DNA of 64,000 nt, taken from the NCBI GenBank assembly GCA_021234155.1, contig JAJEKV010000795.1, forward strand, positions 25,822 through 89,821, read 5' to 3'. The position numbers and the translations under genes were made by a program. Origin of the DNA: Isoetes taiwanensis. Taxonomy: Eukaryota; Streptophyta; Lycopodiopsida; Isoetales; Isoetaceae. Of the stretch, positions 31,515 to 43,185 are shown one piece after another; position 1 is the first letter of the stretch, and each line of letters starts with the position of its first letter. The notes beneath the pieces are model-generated. The model did no database searches. It saw only the letters and a program-made list of their open reading frames with translations, and was not told the DNA's origin.

Positions 31515-32302
31515 GAACAATGCAATGATTGGATGCATTGCGACCCTGAAATCCATCACAATGTATAAGGTGTCAATATTTGAGAATGATATTAACTACC
31601 TCCTTAAATTTATTACAGATGTAGTGATGTACATATCATGCTGTGAGAATTTTGACCTTCGACTCGATACAATTCTCCATGGTTTATTACACAGCTGGCA
31701 CCTCTTTCTTTCAACATTTTATGAAATTATCACATATCTGATTGCACTCAATATGTCAACATTAAAATTACAGTCCCTCTCTCATCTAGGTGAATCTTAC
31801 TGAACTACAATCCAAACATTCAACTGCATCCACAAACATCTATAAGGCACCATTTTATCCTGTGGAGCATGTCTTAGAATTTAGAGTTCACTAACATCTA
31901 TAAAGCACCATTTTCATTTTATCCTGTGGAGCATGTCTTAGAATTTAGAGTTCACTATATATACCTTGGCCTTCTCTCTTCGCAATAAATAGTAACTAAT
32001 GTCATTTTTATATGGCAAATTCGATCTTAAACGATGATAGACATTTAGATCTTTAATTTATTCATCTATCAAAGCAGCACATATATCCAAGCAAATTTTA
32101 AGGGATTCCTCAAAAGTCTCCCTCTCTGTAAGCTAGGACCATGTCCACTGCCTTTTGATAGCCTTTATAGATTTCCATTTTCTAGAAGGCTCAACTTTGA
32201 TAATTGGTATATTTTATTGAATTCTCTTCACAACTGAAACTTTATTAGAAAATTCCAATATTTGATGAATCTAAAGATGTAGTCACTATGCTATTCTTTA
32301 AT
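31515..32302 (+). repeat. Dispersed repeat D, copy 2
   Basis: Second copy of 29749-30440, slightly longer because of an extra segment near 31560-31590 and an extra TTTCATTTT at about 31911. Confidence 0.85.
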
Positions 32303-32309
32303 ATCTAGC

Positions 32310-32480
32310 ATAATAACAGAGGGTTTCTTTTGTGTTTTTTGTACGCTTTTCAATATGGTTTCACTATGATTTGGTTGACGTATTCGTTTGTCTGTACTAA
32401 ATAGTATTTATAGAGTGCATCCTTTTTTTGGCCGTTGATTCTAAAAAGAAAAAGAGATCGTGTGATCCCCCTTTTTTTGT
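32310..32480 (+). repeat. Dispersed repeat S, copy 1
   Basis: Related copies lie at about 35430-35600 and 43185-43300. They share TATGATTT, a GTACTAAxxAGTATTTxTAGAGTGCA stretch and GCCGTTGATT. Two of the three directly follow a MITE copy. Confidence 0.6.
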
Positions 32481-33229
32481 TTTAGATAAAGGCTTTTTTT
32501 TTTCAATTTCTTACATTTGTATGAGCATGCAAGGCACTTCATTATGCTAGATATTCAGGGTTTCGAGGCCCACAGTTTTGGCTTTCGTCTGTGAGCACAG
32601 AGATAGCAGCTTGCTGTAGCCGGATTTGGTAAAGCCTACTAGTGGCCTGGACATTTATCCCAATTGATCCTTAGAATTTTCGTGAATTGGTCGCAATAAG
32701 ACCAGCTTAGTCTTTGCTTTACTGGCTGCAATTCCTCAAGAGTAGGAGATACAGGACTGGCTTATTTATAATCTTCTCGATTCAAATCCCAGACTCTGTT
32801 GTTAACAATATAATGGAGTTTAGGAATGGAAATCTAGCAGGCTATCTGTTTTGCAGAAAGATAGAACATTTCTAAATCCGACATCCTTGGGGAAGAAACT
32901 TGTGATTTTCTAGCGAGTTCAATGGCTTTCCAGTTATTTGAACAAGAGTGCTTCTAACTTCTTGGAGCGGAAGTAACAACCATTTGCTAACGGAAAACAT
33001 TATTTTAGCTTCAAATATCCTACAGCTATATCAATAATATAAACTTCAACGTCGTTAAACTTTCATGTGTTATTCTACACAATTACAGTGAAAACATATA
33101 CATTTTTTATTCTGAGTACTTAGTCTAACTAATGAGGAAATGAGCTTCTCATCGTATAGTTTGATTTGGGGTGTTGGGGATGCAGCGTCTACATCAGAGT
33201 GAGTGTGGTATGGCATGGCGAGATCCAGC
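32481..33229. other. Gene-free interval
   Basis: AT-rich sequence without recognisable features. Confidence 0.45.
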
Positions 33230-33624
33230 AGAAGGCTAGTTATCTATCAGGTATGCCGGACCTGCCTAAAGCTCCAAATCTATGCCATCTTTGTATAAGT
33301 ACGATATGCTTTGATCTTGTTTCAATGGTTCCTTCATCAGTTTAAAAGAAATGAAGATGGTATGCTTTCACAGAACTGTCTTATACTTCTGGCTGAAGGA
33401 TATGGCAGCAGCCATTGAAAATGCCTGAACTGCCCTATATAAGCATAATAAGAGAAATCCATAGCATAAACCACTTTTGCCTTATTACTTTCATGGTGGA
33501 TCTTTTAGGGCAGGCAGTACGCTTCAAAGAAGCAAGGACGGCTAGTTATCCATCAGGTATGCCGGACCTGTCTAAAGCTTCCTCTCTGTGCCATTTTGTA
33601 TAAGTAAGATATGCTCTGATCCTG

Positions 33625-33820
33625 TGGTAAGACGTTAAACTGCCATACCCAAGGTCACGGGTTCAACGCCTCGTTGTGAAAGTGGCCATGCAATGTAAAG
33701 TTGGTGGGGGAAGGACCCACTTCAGCAATGTAAAGTGGTGGGGGCAGGACCCATCTGGGTGTGTTGTAAAGTGTCACATGTCTGTGGTGTGACGTTAAAA
33801 TCTCTTCTTCTTCTTCTTCT
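33625..33820 (+). mobile_element. SINE-like insertion, 196 bp
   Basis: Interrupts the second copy of the duplicated segment. The first copy has the uninterrupted site (TTTGATCTTGTTTCAATGG at about 33311). Flanks GATCCTG (33618-33624) and GATCTGG (33821-33827) fit a short diverged target-site duplication. GGTTCAACGCC (33660-33670) matches a Pol III B box. The end is a (TTC)n tail. No convincing A box was found, so a tRNA-derived SINE with a shortened head is the best reading. Confidence 0.5.
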
Positions 33821-33899
33821 GATCTGGTTTCAATGGTTCCTTTATCAGTTTAAAAAAAATGTAGATGGTATGCTTTCACAGAACTGCCTTATTTTGCAG

Positions 33900-34093
33900 T
33901 TTGTTAAGTATATTATTATTCTGGCTGATGGATGGCAACAGCCATTCAAAATGATTGAGCTGCCCTATCTAAGTATAATGAACGAATTCCATGGCATAAA
34001 CCACTTTTGCCTTATCACTTGCATGGTGGATCTTCTGCGGCAGGCAGTACGCTTCAAAGATGAAAGACATAAGCTGAAAAAAAGCATTACAGG
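33900..34093 (+). other. Possible exon of an unknown gene
   Basis: Acceptor TTATTTTGCAG precedes it and CAGG|GTATTC follows. The frame reads FVKYIIILADGWQQPFKMIE, LPYLSIMNEFHGINHFCLI and LLRQAVRFKDERHKL. The older tandem copy (about 33395-33530) keeps the same sense with damage. Family not recognised. Confidence 0.35.
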
Positions 34094-35019
34094 GTATTCT
34101 TAATATGCCAAATACAGTTTGGCCCTCAATGCAGCAACACAAGGCATGCTTCAACCAATTCATTTCTTAGCTTATATTCAATTTCTCTATTTTCCATTTG
34201 TATTGTGTGCTATTATCTTGTATCCTTATCTGGCAGATGAGCATGAAGTTTTTGAGATGCTAGTTTGTTTGTTTGCATATTGGTATATTTTCTTGCCTCT
34301 AATTGTGTGTATCTTTTGGCATTTTTGTATGCAGGCCTTTTACATTGCCTACGAACATTAATATCTAGCATAACATATTGGCCTTTTATATTGCCTACGT
34401 ACATGGAATTTGCTTAGGACCTATCAAGTAGAGAATGGAAATAATCAAAGATAAATTCTATATCTTGGTTGCTTGACGCACGGGAAATTGGCATCCACAA
34501 TATAAGAACTATGTTGTATTTGGAATGGTATGGTGTACTTGGAATAGAATAGGTTGCAGTGTTCATATGAATGGGGTATTTTTACAATTTGATTTATATT
34601 TGAAGCTATAGAAGTGTGATTATTACTATTATTGCTTTTTGCCAGATGGATTTTCAAATGCGTCTTGCAAGAGATTTTAACATTCTCACAACTCCAATGA
34701 CAAGGATGATGCTCTGTCTTGCTCTAGCTCTACCTTCACGGTTGGATCCATGCTTGGATTCTATTCTATTCTATTCTATTATTATGAGCAACATGCTTAT
34801 TAGCAGTCCCACTATTGCATCAATGAACATTATCACATCTTACATCCCTACAATGTTGAAGCCTTTAAACTATATATCACAATTTCTATTTTTTTTTTCT
34901 ATTTTTAATTTCTAAATTAATAGATATCAATAAAATATTTTTAATAGTGTCTATAATATCATTACAAATATTTTCTACTTCGTTCATCAATTCTTAAGGC
35001 CCCGAAGCGGCCAAAATTT
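34094..35019. other. Gene-free interval
   Basis: AT-rich. A (TTCTA)n microsatellite lies at about 34764-34785. No gene seen. Confidence 0.45.
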
Positions 35020-35428
35020 TTTTGGGTTAACACACAAACTATTACATCCAGCACTCTAAAATTAAACCCCCCTTGAAACCACCTTTGGTTTGGGTGCATA
35101 TTCACACGAGGGGTGACTCCGGGCAACGAGAGCTGTTGGATAGGCATATTCACCCCCTTATTCCTTAATCTACACCGTACACAAAGTTCCTCATTTGTGG
35201 GGTATGCATGTACAAAATTTACTATACTGTATAAGAAGATTTGTAAAATACTATAAGATTTGAGGTAATATACTATATGGTGTTGATTTTATACATGTGA
35301 AACATAATTTAAAGGGCTCTCGCTGCCCTACGTCACCCCCGTGTGAATATGCATCCAAACCAAAGGGGGTTTCAAGGGGGATTTAATTTTAGAGTGCTGG
35401 ATGTAATAGTTTGTGTGTTAACCCAAAA
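35020..35428. mobile_element. MITE-like foldback element, copy 1
   Basis: Outer ends TTTTGGGTTAACACACAAAC and its reverse complement form terminal inverted repeats of about 95 bp (35024-35120 and 35325-35424), including GGTTTGGGTGCATATTCACAC. The centre (about 200 bp) is non-coding. Related copies are at about 42795-43185 and 57330-57697. Confidence 0.75.
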
Positions 35429-35429
35429 T

Positions 35430-35600
35430 AACAGGGGGTTACTTTTACATTTTTATACGCTTTTTCACATGGTTTCTCTATGATTTCATTGTTGTATTTG
35501 TGCAGGTGTACTAAACAGTATTTCTAGAGTGCACTCTTTCTAAGCCGTTGATTTTGAATAAGGAATACAATCTTGTGGTTGTGGTCTCTCAAAGATTTGA
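35430..35600 (+). repeat. Dispersed repeat S, copy 2
   Basis: Diverged match to 32310-32480, starting AATAACAGGGGG where copy 1 has AATAACAGAGGG. Confidence 0.6.
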
Positions 35601-36339
35601 ATCCATGCAGATGTGCATGCAATTATTTTAGGGTTTGAACAATCTATTTTAGGGTTTCAACAAATTTATTTTAGGTTTTCAAAAGTGGGGCCTTTTTCCA
35701 TGACTCTATTATATCTTAAAAAAAAAAAAAAGAGACAAAAGAAAACAAAGCACTGGCCGGAATCCAGAGGTCATAAGCTGTGTAGCCGAGCTCTGATTGT
35801 GGGAGAAGGCAAATAGATTACGTATTTTAGGGCAACGCCCTTGTAGATCCTTTCTCCAGTTACAGTTACAACCAGACAGGAACATTTTCTCGGTAGTGAA
35901 AAGGATTTTTACGAATCTTTTATGAGCTCTAGTTTTGTACGTTTTCGGCTGGCTCCAGAGGTCGGCAAGGCAGCAATCAGGGCTAATCATCCACACAGCC
36001 ATCATTTCCTCAGTCTTATGCTTCACATCTAGTTTCGGTCAGAATTATGCTAGATATTCTATTGATATTCAAACTTGGAGGCAATGTCAAAACACAGATG
36101 GATTTCCAGTTTTGCCATGATGTATAAAGTAGAATATGGGTTCTTGCTTAGAGAAATGCAACAGGAAAAACAATAGTGCAAATGCTTCGTTAAATAGCTG
36201 AGCTCTTCATTACACACCAGCAAGAAGAATGGATGCCAACTAAATTCAACTTGGGCTGCAAACTCATGGGCATTTGTTTGATACAACAGTCTCGAAATAT
36301 TTTTTTAATGATGGTGGATATAAGATAAAGCAGGGTTCT
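35601..36339. other. Gene-free interval before the gypsy element
   Basis: Three TTTTAGGGTTT-like motifs lie at 35625-35680. At about 35686 there is an end like that of the Harbinger element, GGGGCCTTTTTCCATGA, without a visible partner end. Confidence 0.4.
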
Positions 36340-36541
36340 TGCTATATGCCAAGGACGTGTCTTTGGGCCTTTGGTCCAAAGAGGGCTTTTGGGTCCAAAG
36401 AGGGCCTTTGGTCCAAAGAAGGACCAAAGGGGGCGTGCATGCTATATAGTAGCTCGGGGGAGAGCTCTGGGGCAGCTATGTCATAGCTGAGGGCTCGTGG
36501 TTGGGTTGTGAGATAGCGTGCCACGTCAAGAGTCTATTTTA
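36340..36541 (+). repeat. 5' LTR of the gypsy element
   Basis: Starts TGCTATATGCCAAGGAC and contains three GGxCCAAAGAGGG-type repeats and ATGCTATATAGTAGCT. It ends just before the primer-binding site. About 200 bp. Confidence 0.8.
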
Positions 36542-36542
36542 G

Positions 36543-36554
36543 TGGTATCAGAGC
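36543..36554 (+). other. Primer-binding site, initiator methionine tRNA
   Basis: TGGTATCAGAGC is the standard plant initiator-Met tRNA primer site, placed directly after the 5' LTR. Confidence 0.92.
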
Positions 36555-36564
36555 AACAAGTTTC

Positions 36565-39500
36565 GATGGCCGGTTCCCCTGCCAATGTTAATGTTGAGGA
36601 TGAAGAGCTCAAGGAAAAACTTTTTGAGTTAGAGCATGATAATTCGCTCATGAGAGAAAAACGTCATTTAGGGCTCAATTGCGGAGCTGCAAGAGCTGGA
36701 TTCTCTGCTTGGCCTTGGTGGCGATGATTGCGACAAAGGCTGCGGAGGCGTCCACGTAGTGGCATCAAAACGGGTGCCAATGTCAAAATTGAATTCAAAA
36801 AGTATTCGGTACGCCACTAGTGATGCGGATGAACTTTTCAGCGTGGCTCAGGGATTTGAATTCATATTTTGCTAAGACTAAAGATAGCGAAGACACTCGG
36901 TTATATTTTTTTGGCGTCATCACGGATGGGGTTGCAAAATTTGGTGGTTTGGATATCGGAAGAACCGGCTAGTCGATCAACCTATTGTTACCTTCTTGAA
37001 TTTGAAAAGCAAATCAAAAAATCGTTTTTGGGTCATAATTGGGGCGAGATCTTATATTTGAATGGAATAAGTTGACCCAACAAAACCACGAAGCTATTAG
37101 AGCCTTTGCCGCATACGAGTTTTAAAGAAAGGACTTCAGCTTACTAAAAATGATCTTGAGAAGTCCGAAAAACTCATGGGTGGGGTTCATCGTTAGTGCA
37201 GGCGGCTTCGACACGCAAGTTGCCAATCTTTCTTTTGGTGAGCTCTGTAAGATGGCAGAGAAAGTAGAGGAGGAAGGTTTGGCCCTCACGGAAGCCATTA
37301 ATGCTCAACGTGGCCTCAAAGTTTCTATGAAAGAGGCGAGTGGTTTTCGTGATAAATCAATGGGATCTGCTCGAGTGCGGGCCATTCAAAGCGGCCGCTA
37401 CAGGGCGTTGCAGATAATGAACTTGTTGGGGCCAAAGAGCCAAAGGAATCTTATCAAGCGCGTAAAAAGCGGTTGATGAGAGAGAATAAGTGTTTTGTTT
37501 GTTATTCAACTGACCATAAGTTTTATGAATACCCTACTTATTTGGAAAAGAAGAAAGGGGAAAGAAAGGAAGCTACACCTATTCTTAAGTCTGGGACTAA
37601 GAAAGAGGATAAAAGTAAGAAAGTAGCTTCTGTTCGCGGAGATGGAAAAGGGAAGAAGGTGGCTACGGTCCGGGAAAAATCGGATATAGATTCTGTTGAG
37701 AATAGTAGTCTCTTACGATTTTGGGCTACTATTCAAGATCAAAAAGTACATATCTTATTCGATCCGGGCAGTGAGTTTGATTTTATTTCTGCTCGCTTGG
37801 TAAAAGAACTAAAATTAACTTCTCTACCTTTATCAAGTGATGTAGAATTATCTTCTGCTTTCTTGAATGTTGCCCCTCCGCCTTCTTCATTTATGGTCAA
37901 GGATGTTGAATTTCAATTGCAGGGATATATCTGTCAACGTTCTTTCATGGTTTCTGACCTTGGAGGTATGGATATTATTCTAGGCATGCCATGGCTAAGG
38001 TTATTAATCCTCTTATAGATTGGAAAGCAGGTATTGTTATGTTATCTTTGGAAGGGGGTAAAAAGACCTTCAAGTTTGTGAAGGATGATATTGTTTCCCC
38101 TATTCCAACGTTTTTGTTAATGTATCAAAAGCGTCGGGACACAGTTTAAGCGTTTGGCAATGAAAACTCATTTTGTGTATTTGGTGGTTTTGCGTTCTAA
38201 GATAGATGTATCCCCATTAAATGAGCGTCAAACAATCTTTTTGCATTATTTTGATGATGTCTTTTCAAATGAAATTCCACAAACTTTGCCACCCCAATGT
38301 TTGGAGGACCACAGGATTGATCTTCTTCCTGGGAAAGAACCTCCTAATCAAGCTCCTTATCGGAGAATCCATGGCCAACAAGTTGAGATTAGGTGCCGGC
38401 TTGATGAGTTGCTTCAAAGGCTGGATTGATCGCCATAGTTCTTCACCTTTTGGTGCTCTGTCTTATTGGTTAAGAAAAAAGATAATTCTGGCGCATGTGT
38501 ATAGATTATCGCTTTGAATAAGATAACCATAAAGAATGGGTTTCCTATACCAAAGGCGGATGATTTGTTTGATCAACTCCAAGGTGCCACGGTTTTTAGC
38601 GATCGATCTTAAGTCGGGGTATTGGCAACAAGGTTGCGCTTTGAAGATGTTCACAAGGCTGCGTTTAGGACAACCTTTGGACATTATGAGTTTTTAGTCA
38701 TGCCATTTGGACTTACAAATCGCCCGACTTCTTTTCTTGAGGCTAATGGGGCGAATATTTGAAGATGTGCATGGTGTTTATGTTGTCGTGTTCTTTGATG
38801 ACATATTAGTTTTAATGCGTCCAGGAAGATCATTACTTGCATTTTGCGGGAGGTTTTCCGTCGGTTAAGGGAGGAGTCTATTACTCTTAATCCTAAGAAA
38901 AGTATCTTTTTCAATCGGAATTGAATATTTGGGTCATATTGTTTTATTTGAGGGTCTTAAAGTTGATCGGTAAGGTACAAGCAATTGTGGATTGGCCGAT
39001 ACACCTTGATTCTTTGCATTGCGTTCCTTTTTGGGCTTATGCGGTTACTATAGGAAGTTTGTACAGAATTTTGCTCGTTTAGCTTCAGATTTATATTTGT
39101 TGCTACGAAAAGATGTTCCTTTCAATGGAATCATAATCATCGGTTTGCTTTCCGGGTTTTAAAGGATGCCATGGTTAATCCTCACGATTCTGCGTTTGCC
39201 AAAGTTTGGTCTACCTTTCTTGTTATGTGTTGATGCAAGTGGTGTGGCTTTGGCGGTTTTGATCACGAGGATGGTCATCCTATTGCTTATGAAAGTCGGA
39301 AGTTTTTCGACACGGAAAGTAGATATAGTGTTTATGATAAGGAAGTTTGTCATTCATGCTTTGAAAGTGTGGCGACACTATCTTATAGGGTCAGCGGTTC
39401 ATATTTTTGGCCCGACCACCAAAGCATTAGGCACATTGTTTCACGAGAAAACATTATCGGAAGGCGGTTGAAATGGATTGCTTTTATGCGGCAATATGAT

Positions 39501-41010
39501 TTCTCGGTGGATTATTGTCTGGTAAAGAGAATGTTGTAGCTGATGCTTTAAGTAGGCGTTATGCGGTTTGTTCTCTTTCTATAGCACAATCCAACCATTT
39601 GGAGGAAATGAAACCATTGTATGCCACTTGACCACGATTATAAGGATATTTGGTTCTTAGCTCAAAGTGGCAATGCATATGGATATAAGATCGTTAATGG
39701 GTTCTTGTATAAAGGTCCAAAGCTATGCATTGTGCGGAACTTTTCGGTCACTTATTCTTAAAGAAGTCCATGATGCACCCTCTTTGCGGGTCATCGTGGC
39801 GTGGGGGCAACTTTGGCAAAGCTTGAACCATACTTTATTTGGCCTGGATTGCGGAGAGATGTTTTGGTTCATATTCGGCATTGTGTTACTTGTCAGCGGA
39901 TAAAAAAGCGAACAAGAAACCTCATGGTGTTCCTTTATCCTTGCCTATTAGGAGGCAAAGTGGGAACATATCACTATGGATTTTATTGTTGGTCTTCCTC
40001 CCGGTTCGCAAGAATTTCTTGTCATGTGGACAATTGTTGATTGTTTAACTAAGCACGCTCATTTTATTCCTTGTTCGGATAAGTTGACGGCTTATAGTGC
40101 GGCTACGCTTTTTATCAAAGAGATATTTAGGCTACATGGGTTGCCAAAGATTATTATATCTGATCGTGATACAAAGTTTACTAGTAAATTATGGACGGCA
40201 TTGTTTATGCAATTGGGGACAGAGTTAAGGTTCTCCAACTGCGTTTCACCTGGCCCGATGGACAATCCGAGGTGGTAAATAAAGTTATTTGTTCCATCTT
40301 AAGGGGGTTTGTCAATGAACATCAAGGTCATTGGGAAGAGTATTTGCCTATTGCTGAATTTGTGTATAATAATACCTATCAGTCTACCATAAAGATGACT
40401 CCTTTTTAGGCGGTCTATGGTCAGCCTGTGCGAGAGCCACTCTTTCGAGTGTGTGAGGATGTTCCAGCTGCTGATGATTTAGTTATTGAGCATAAGGATC
40501 TCATAGACTTGCTTCAAGCTCGTATTCGAGATGCTCAAGCATCTTTTGCAAATAAATCATCTAAGTTGCGGCAACCAATGGTTTTTAAGGAAGGAGATTG
40601 GGTATGGATGAGGATCCATAAAGGCCACTTTAAGAAAGATGCGCGCAAGAAGGATCTTAAGTTGGCACCCCGTTTCCATGGACCATTTCAAGTTATTAAA
40701 GTGGTCAATGAAAATGCATATCAATTAAGATTGCCTCAAGGTTGGAAAATGCATGATGTAGTGAATGTTTCATTCCTAAAGGCTTATCATGGTAAGGAGT
40801 TACCTCAACTTGGGAGGTTAACCGAGCGAGAATTGATTGATGATTAGAAGTTCTAGAATAGGAAACAATTTTTGGCGGATAAATCCACTAGTGGTTCAAG
40901 ACAATACTTGGTTAAGTTAAGCTCACAAACCTTTGGAGGATGCTTCATGGGTGCGTGGCAATGTTTTAAAGCTTATCCAGGATATTCTTAGGGAATATAA
41001 AGATCGGGAA
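36565..41010 (+). pseudogene. Gypsy gag-pol polyprotein, multiply frameshifted
   Basis: Gag remnants lie at 36565-37470. The zinc knuckle CFVCYSTDH (about 37490) has Tyr where the last Cys is expected. The protease region (about 37690-38000) has FDPGSEFDFISARL, where the usual Asp-Ser/Thr-Gly reads Asp-Pro-Gly, and IILGMPWL. Reverse transcriptase pieces include PPNQAPYRR (about 38345) and the catalytic FFDDILV (about 38795). RNase H remnant CVDASGVALAVLI is near 39225. The integrase zinc region HIRHCVTCQ (about 39870) is followed by core pieces DFIVGLPPGSQEF, IVDCLTKHAHFIP and IISDRDTKFTSKLW (39976-40200), then a GPY/F-type motif RFHGPFQVIKV (about 40670). A chromodomain-like end (about 40845-41000) has SRQYLVKL and EDASWVRGNVLKLIQ. 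Not functional. Confidence 0.85.
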
Positions 41011-41152
41011 AGCAAAGGAAGCGAGAGACAAGAGGAAGTCAAGCACGAGGCTTCTACTAGCCGGCCCTAAGCGAGGGCCAAAGGAAGGATTAGGCTCGGA
41101 TGGCTAAAGGTATTTAGACACCCTTTTTGCGTGAGAGGGCTGCTGCAATGTC

Positions 41153-41161
41153 AGAAGGGGA
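41153..41161 (+). other. Polypurine tract
   Basis: AGAAGGGGA lies immediately before the TG of the 3' LTR (41162), the expected plus-strand priming site. Confidence 0.75.
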
Positions 41162-41333
41162 TGCTATATGCCAGGGGCGTGTCTTGGGCTTTGGTCAAAG
41201 AGGGCTTTTGGGTCCAAAGAGGGCCTTTGGTCAAAAGAAGGACCAAAAGGCGTGCATGCTATATAGTAGCTTCGGGGGAGAGCTGGGGCAGGTATGTGTC
41301 ATAGGCGAGGGGCTCGTGTGGTGAGATAGCGGC
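41162..41333 (+). repeat. 3' LTR of the gypsy element, truncated
   Basis: Starts TGCTATATGCCAGGGG. It shares the repeats of the 5' LTR but has many small deletions. It lacks the last roughly 25 bp where an inverted LTR copy begins. Confidence 0.8.
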
Positions 41334-41508
41334 ATCTCACCACCCAACCCCGAGCCCTCAGCTATGACACAGCTGCCCCAGAGCTCTCCCCCGAGCTACT
41401 ATATAGCATGCACGCCCCCTTTGGTCCTTCTTTGGACCAAAGGCCCTCTTTGGACCCAAAAGCCCTCTTTGGACCAAAGGCCCAAAGACATGTCCTTGGC
41501 ATATAGCA
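41334..41508 (-). repeat. Inverted LTR copy abutting the 3' LTR
   Basis: The reverse complement starts TGCTATATGCCAAGGACATG and follows the 5' LTR with only a handful of differences, while differing from the adjacent 3' LTR at many positions. It is also truncated at the same end, so the two LTRs meet head to head at GGTGAGATAGCGGCATCTCACC-like sequence. Confidence 0.85.
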
Positions 41509-42347
41509 GTTCTGCAACAGAGGTCCCGAATATTCAAGACTTTAGGGCTTATATTATCAGAGGTAATTGTTTCTTTTTGCTATGTGTAGTTTAAGTTGAC
41601 AGAATGAACTTCGCAATCCAAAACCAAGTCCTGACATCAAAACTCTCTTTGTTACAAATGCAGTCTTGTTTCTGCTTTCACAACTCCAAAGAAAGCTCTA
41701 CATGGGTTGCTAAGCTTTGCAGATCTAAGGCGGCAGGTGACAGCAACCATAGTCTTCAGCTGTTCCGAATCTAGGAAATATTGCAAGTGGTGGCTATGGC
41801 TTACTCATGGAAGTCTTATGCCTTTAAGTTTACACATATCGCATCCAAATCCCAGGAGGTATATCAGATGAAAATAGTGTATCCTGGCCATGAAACGCCA
41901 TACTCTGTATGTGAAAGTAGCCTTGCTTGCAAAGGCTTCAGATAGTAGGTATATGAAGCAAATTGAGTGGACGTTGCCATAGAGTAATTTTGACAGAGTA
42001 TACTTACCACTCATGCAGCTATGCAAGCAGCATCTCGGCAAGCTCTTCCCTCCAACTTAGTGAAGCTTAACTATAATTGTTTTCTATGTTTAGTGCAATC
42101 ATTTTTGCATGTTTAAATTTTGTTGCCTCAATTCATTTTTTCTTTCCTTGTATTTACTTGCTCTACTTACAGATGCCATTTTGGAGCATATATTATGAGC
42201 ATCAAGGCTTCAGGACATGTATTTCTGTTACACAATTACACAATGCTTTTGTACCTTAAAATGCTATTTTTGGATATAAAGTTGAAAAAGGAGCCCTTCA
42301 ACTTTGCATATCAAGTTGCAATGGGTATCAAGTTGCAATGACCATCG
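41509..42347. other. Gene-free interval
   Basis: No coding or repeat feature recognised apart from short spurious ORFs. Confidence 0.45.
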
Positions 42348-42423
42348 AACTTATCTTCATATGCTTACTTCATCAGACCTTCTTCAACTTATCTTCATAT
42401 GCTTACTTCATCAGACCTTCTTC
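42348..42423 (+). repeat. 38-bp tandem duplication
   Basis: Two adjacent copies of a unit beginning AACTTATCTTCATATGCTTA and ending CAGACCTTCTTC. Confidence 0.9.
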
Positions 42424-42794
42424 GGTCATATATGATTGCGAATTATCTCACATGGTGATACTGGATTGTATTTATTTACCAATTTCTCAAACATAAACTT
42501 GGGTATACTAGTTTTTCTTCACAGTGGTCTAAAGATGTATGTATAACGTAACCATAAGGGAATGAAGTGAAGGTGATTTACAAATTTGTCTCTTTATTTC
42601 TTTACAATTCTTGGTCCATATTTAGATATTAGGCTAAGGCATCTAAAGCATCTTACTTTGCCCTCAAAGTTTACCTATATTTGCATTTATTAGGGCCCGA
42701 AGGGCCCAAATTTTATTCTTAATATAACTACCATTAACATTAATTAGTATAATGTAATGTTTTTTGTTCGAGGCTCCGAAGGGGCCAAAATTGT

Positions 42795-43185
42795 TTTAGG
42801 CCTGACACAAACTATTACATTACACACTTCAAAATTAAATTCCCCCTTAAACCCCCTTTGGTTTGGGTGCTTATTCACACAGGGGGTGACGTAGGGCAGC
42901 GAGAGCCCCTAAAATTATGTTTCGCATGTACGAAATCAACACCATGTAGTATATTACCTCAAATCTTATAGTATTTTTCAAATCTTGTTATACAGTATAG
43001 CAAATTTTGTACATGCATACCCCACAAGCGAGGAACTTTATATGCGGTGTAGATTAAGGAATAAAGGGTGAATATGCCTATCCAACGACTCTCGATGCCC
43101 GGAGTCACTCCCGTGTGAACAAGCACCCAAACAAAGGGGGTTTAAGGGGAATTTAATTTTGAAGTGTGTATCTAACATTATATCT
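42795..43185. mobile_element. MITE-like foldback element, copy 2
   Basis: Inverted arms contain CACAAACTATTACATTACAC and TTTGGTTTGGGTGCTTATTC at left and their complements at about 43120-43180. Preceded by CCGAAGGGGCCAAAATT, as in copy 1. More diverged than copy 1. Confidence 0.65.

Larger units (their letters stand above)
33230..34093 (+). repeat. Tandem duplication of a gene-like segment
   Basis: The segment 33230-33535 recurs, diverged, at 33535-34080. Shared parts include TCAGGTATGCCGGACCTG, GATGGTATGCTTTCACAGAA, CATAAACCACTTTTGCCTTA and GGCAGGCAGTACGCTTCAAAG. The second copy is longer because a 196-bp element inserted into it. Confidence 0.8.
36340..41333 (+). mobile_element. Ty3/gypsy chromodomain retrotransposon, degenerate
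   Basis: A 5' LTR (36340-about 36541), primer site, broken gag-pol and polypurine tract (41153-41161) are followed by a truncated 3' LTR. Domain order PR-RT-RNase H-IN-chromodomain is that of chromovirus-type gypsy elements. Many frameshifts and stops, and many indels between the LTRs, show it is old. Confidence 0.9.

Noticed and set aside
33660-33670. A functional tRNA gene from the B-box-like GGTTCAACGCC
   Set aside because: No A box, anticodon arm or acceptor stem can be folded; the SINE-like reading is better.
35625-35680. Interstitial telomere repeats (TTTTAGGGTTT)
   Set aside because: Only three spaced, imperfect copies in AT-rich DNA; not a telomeric tract.
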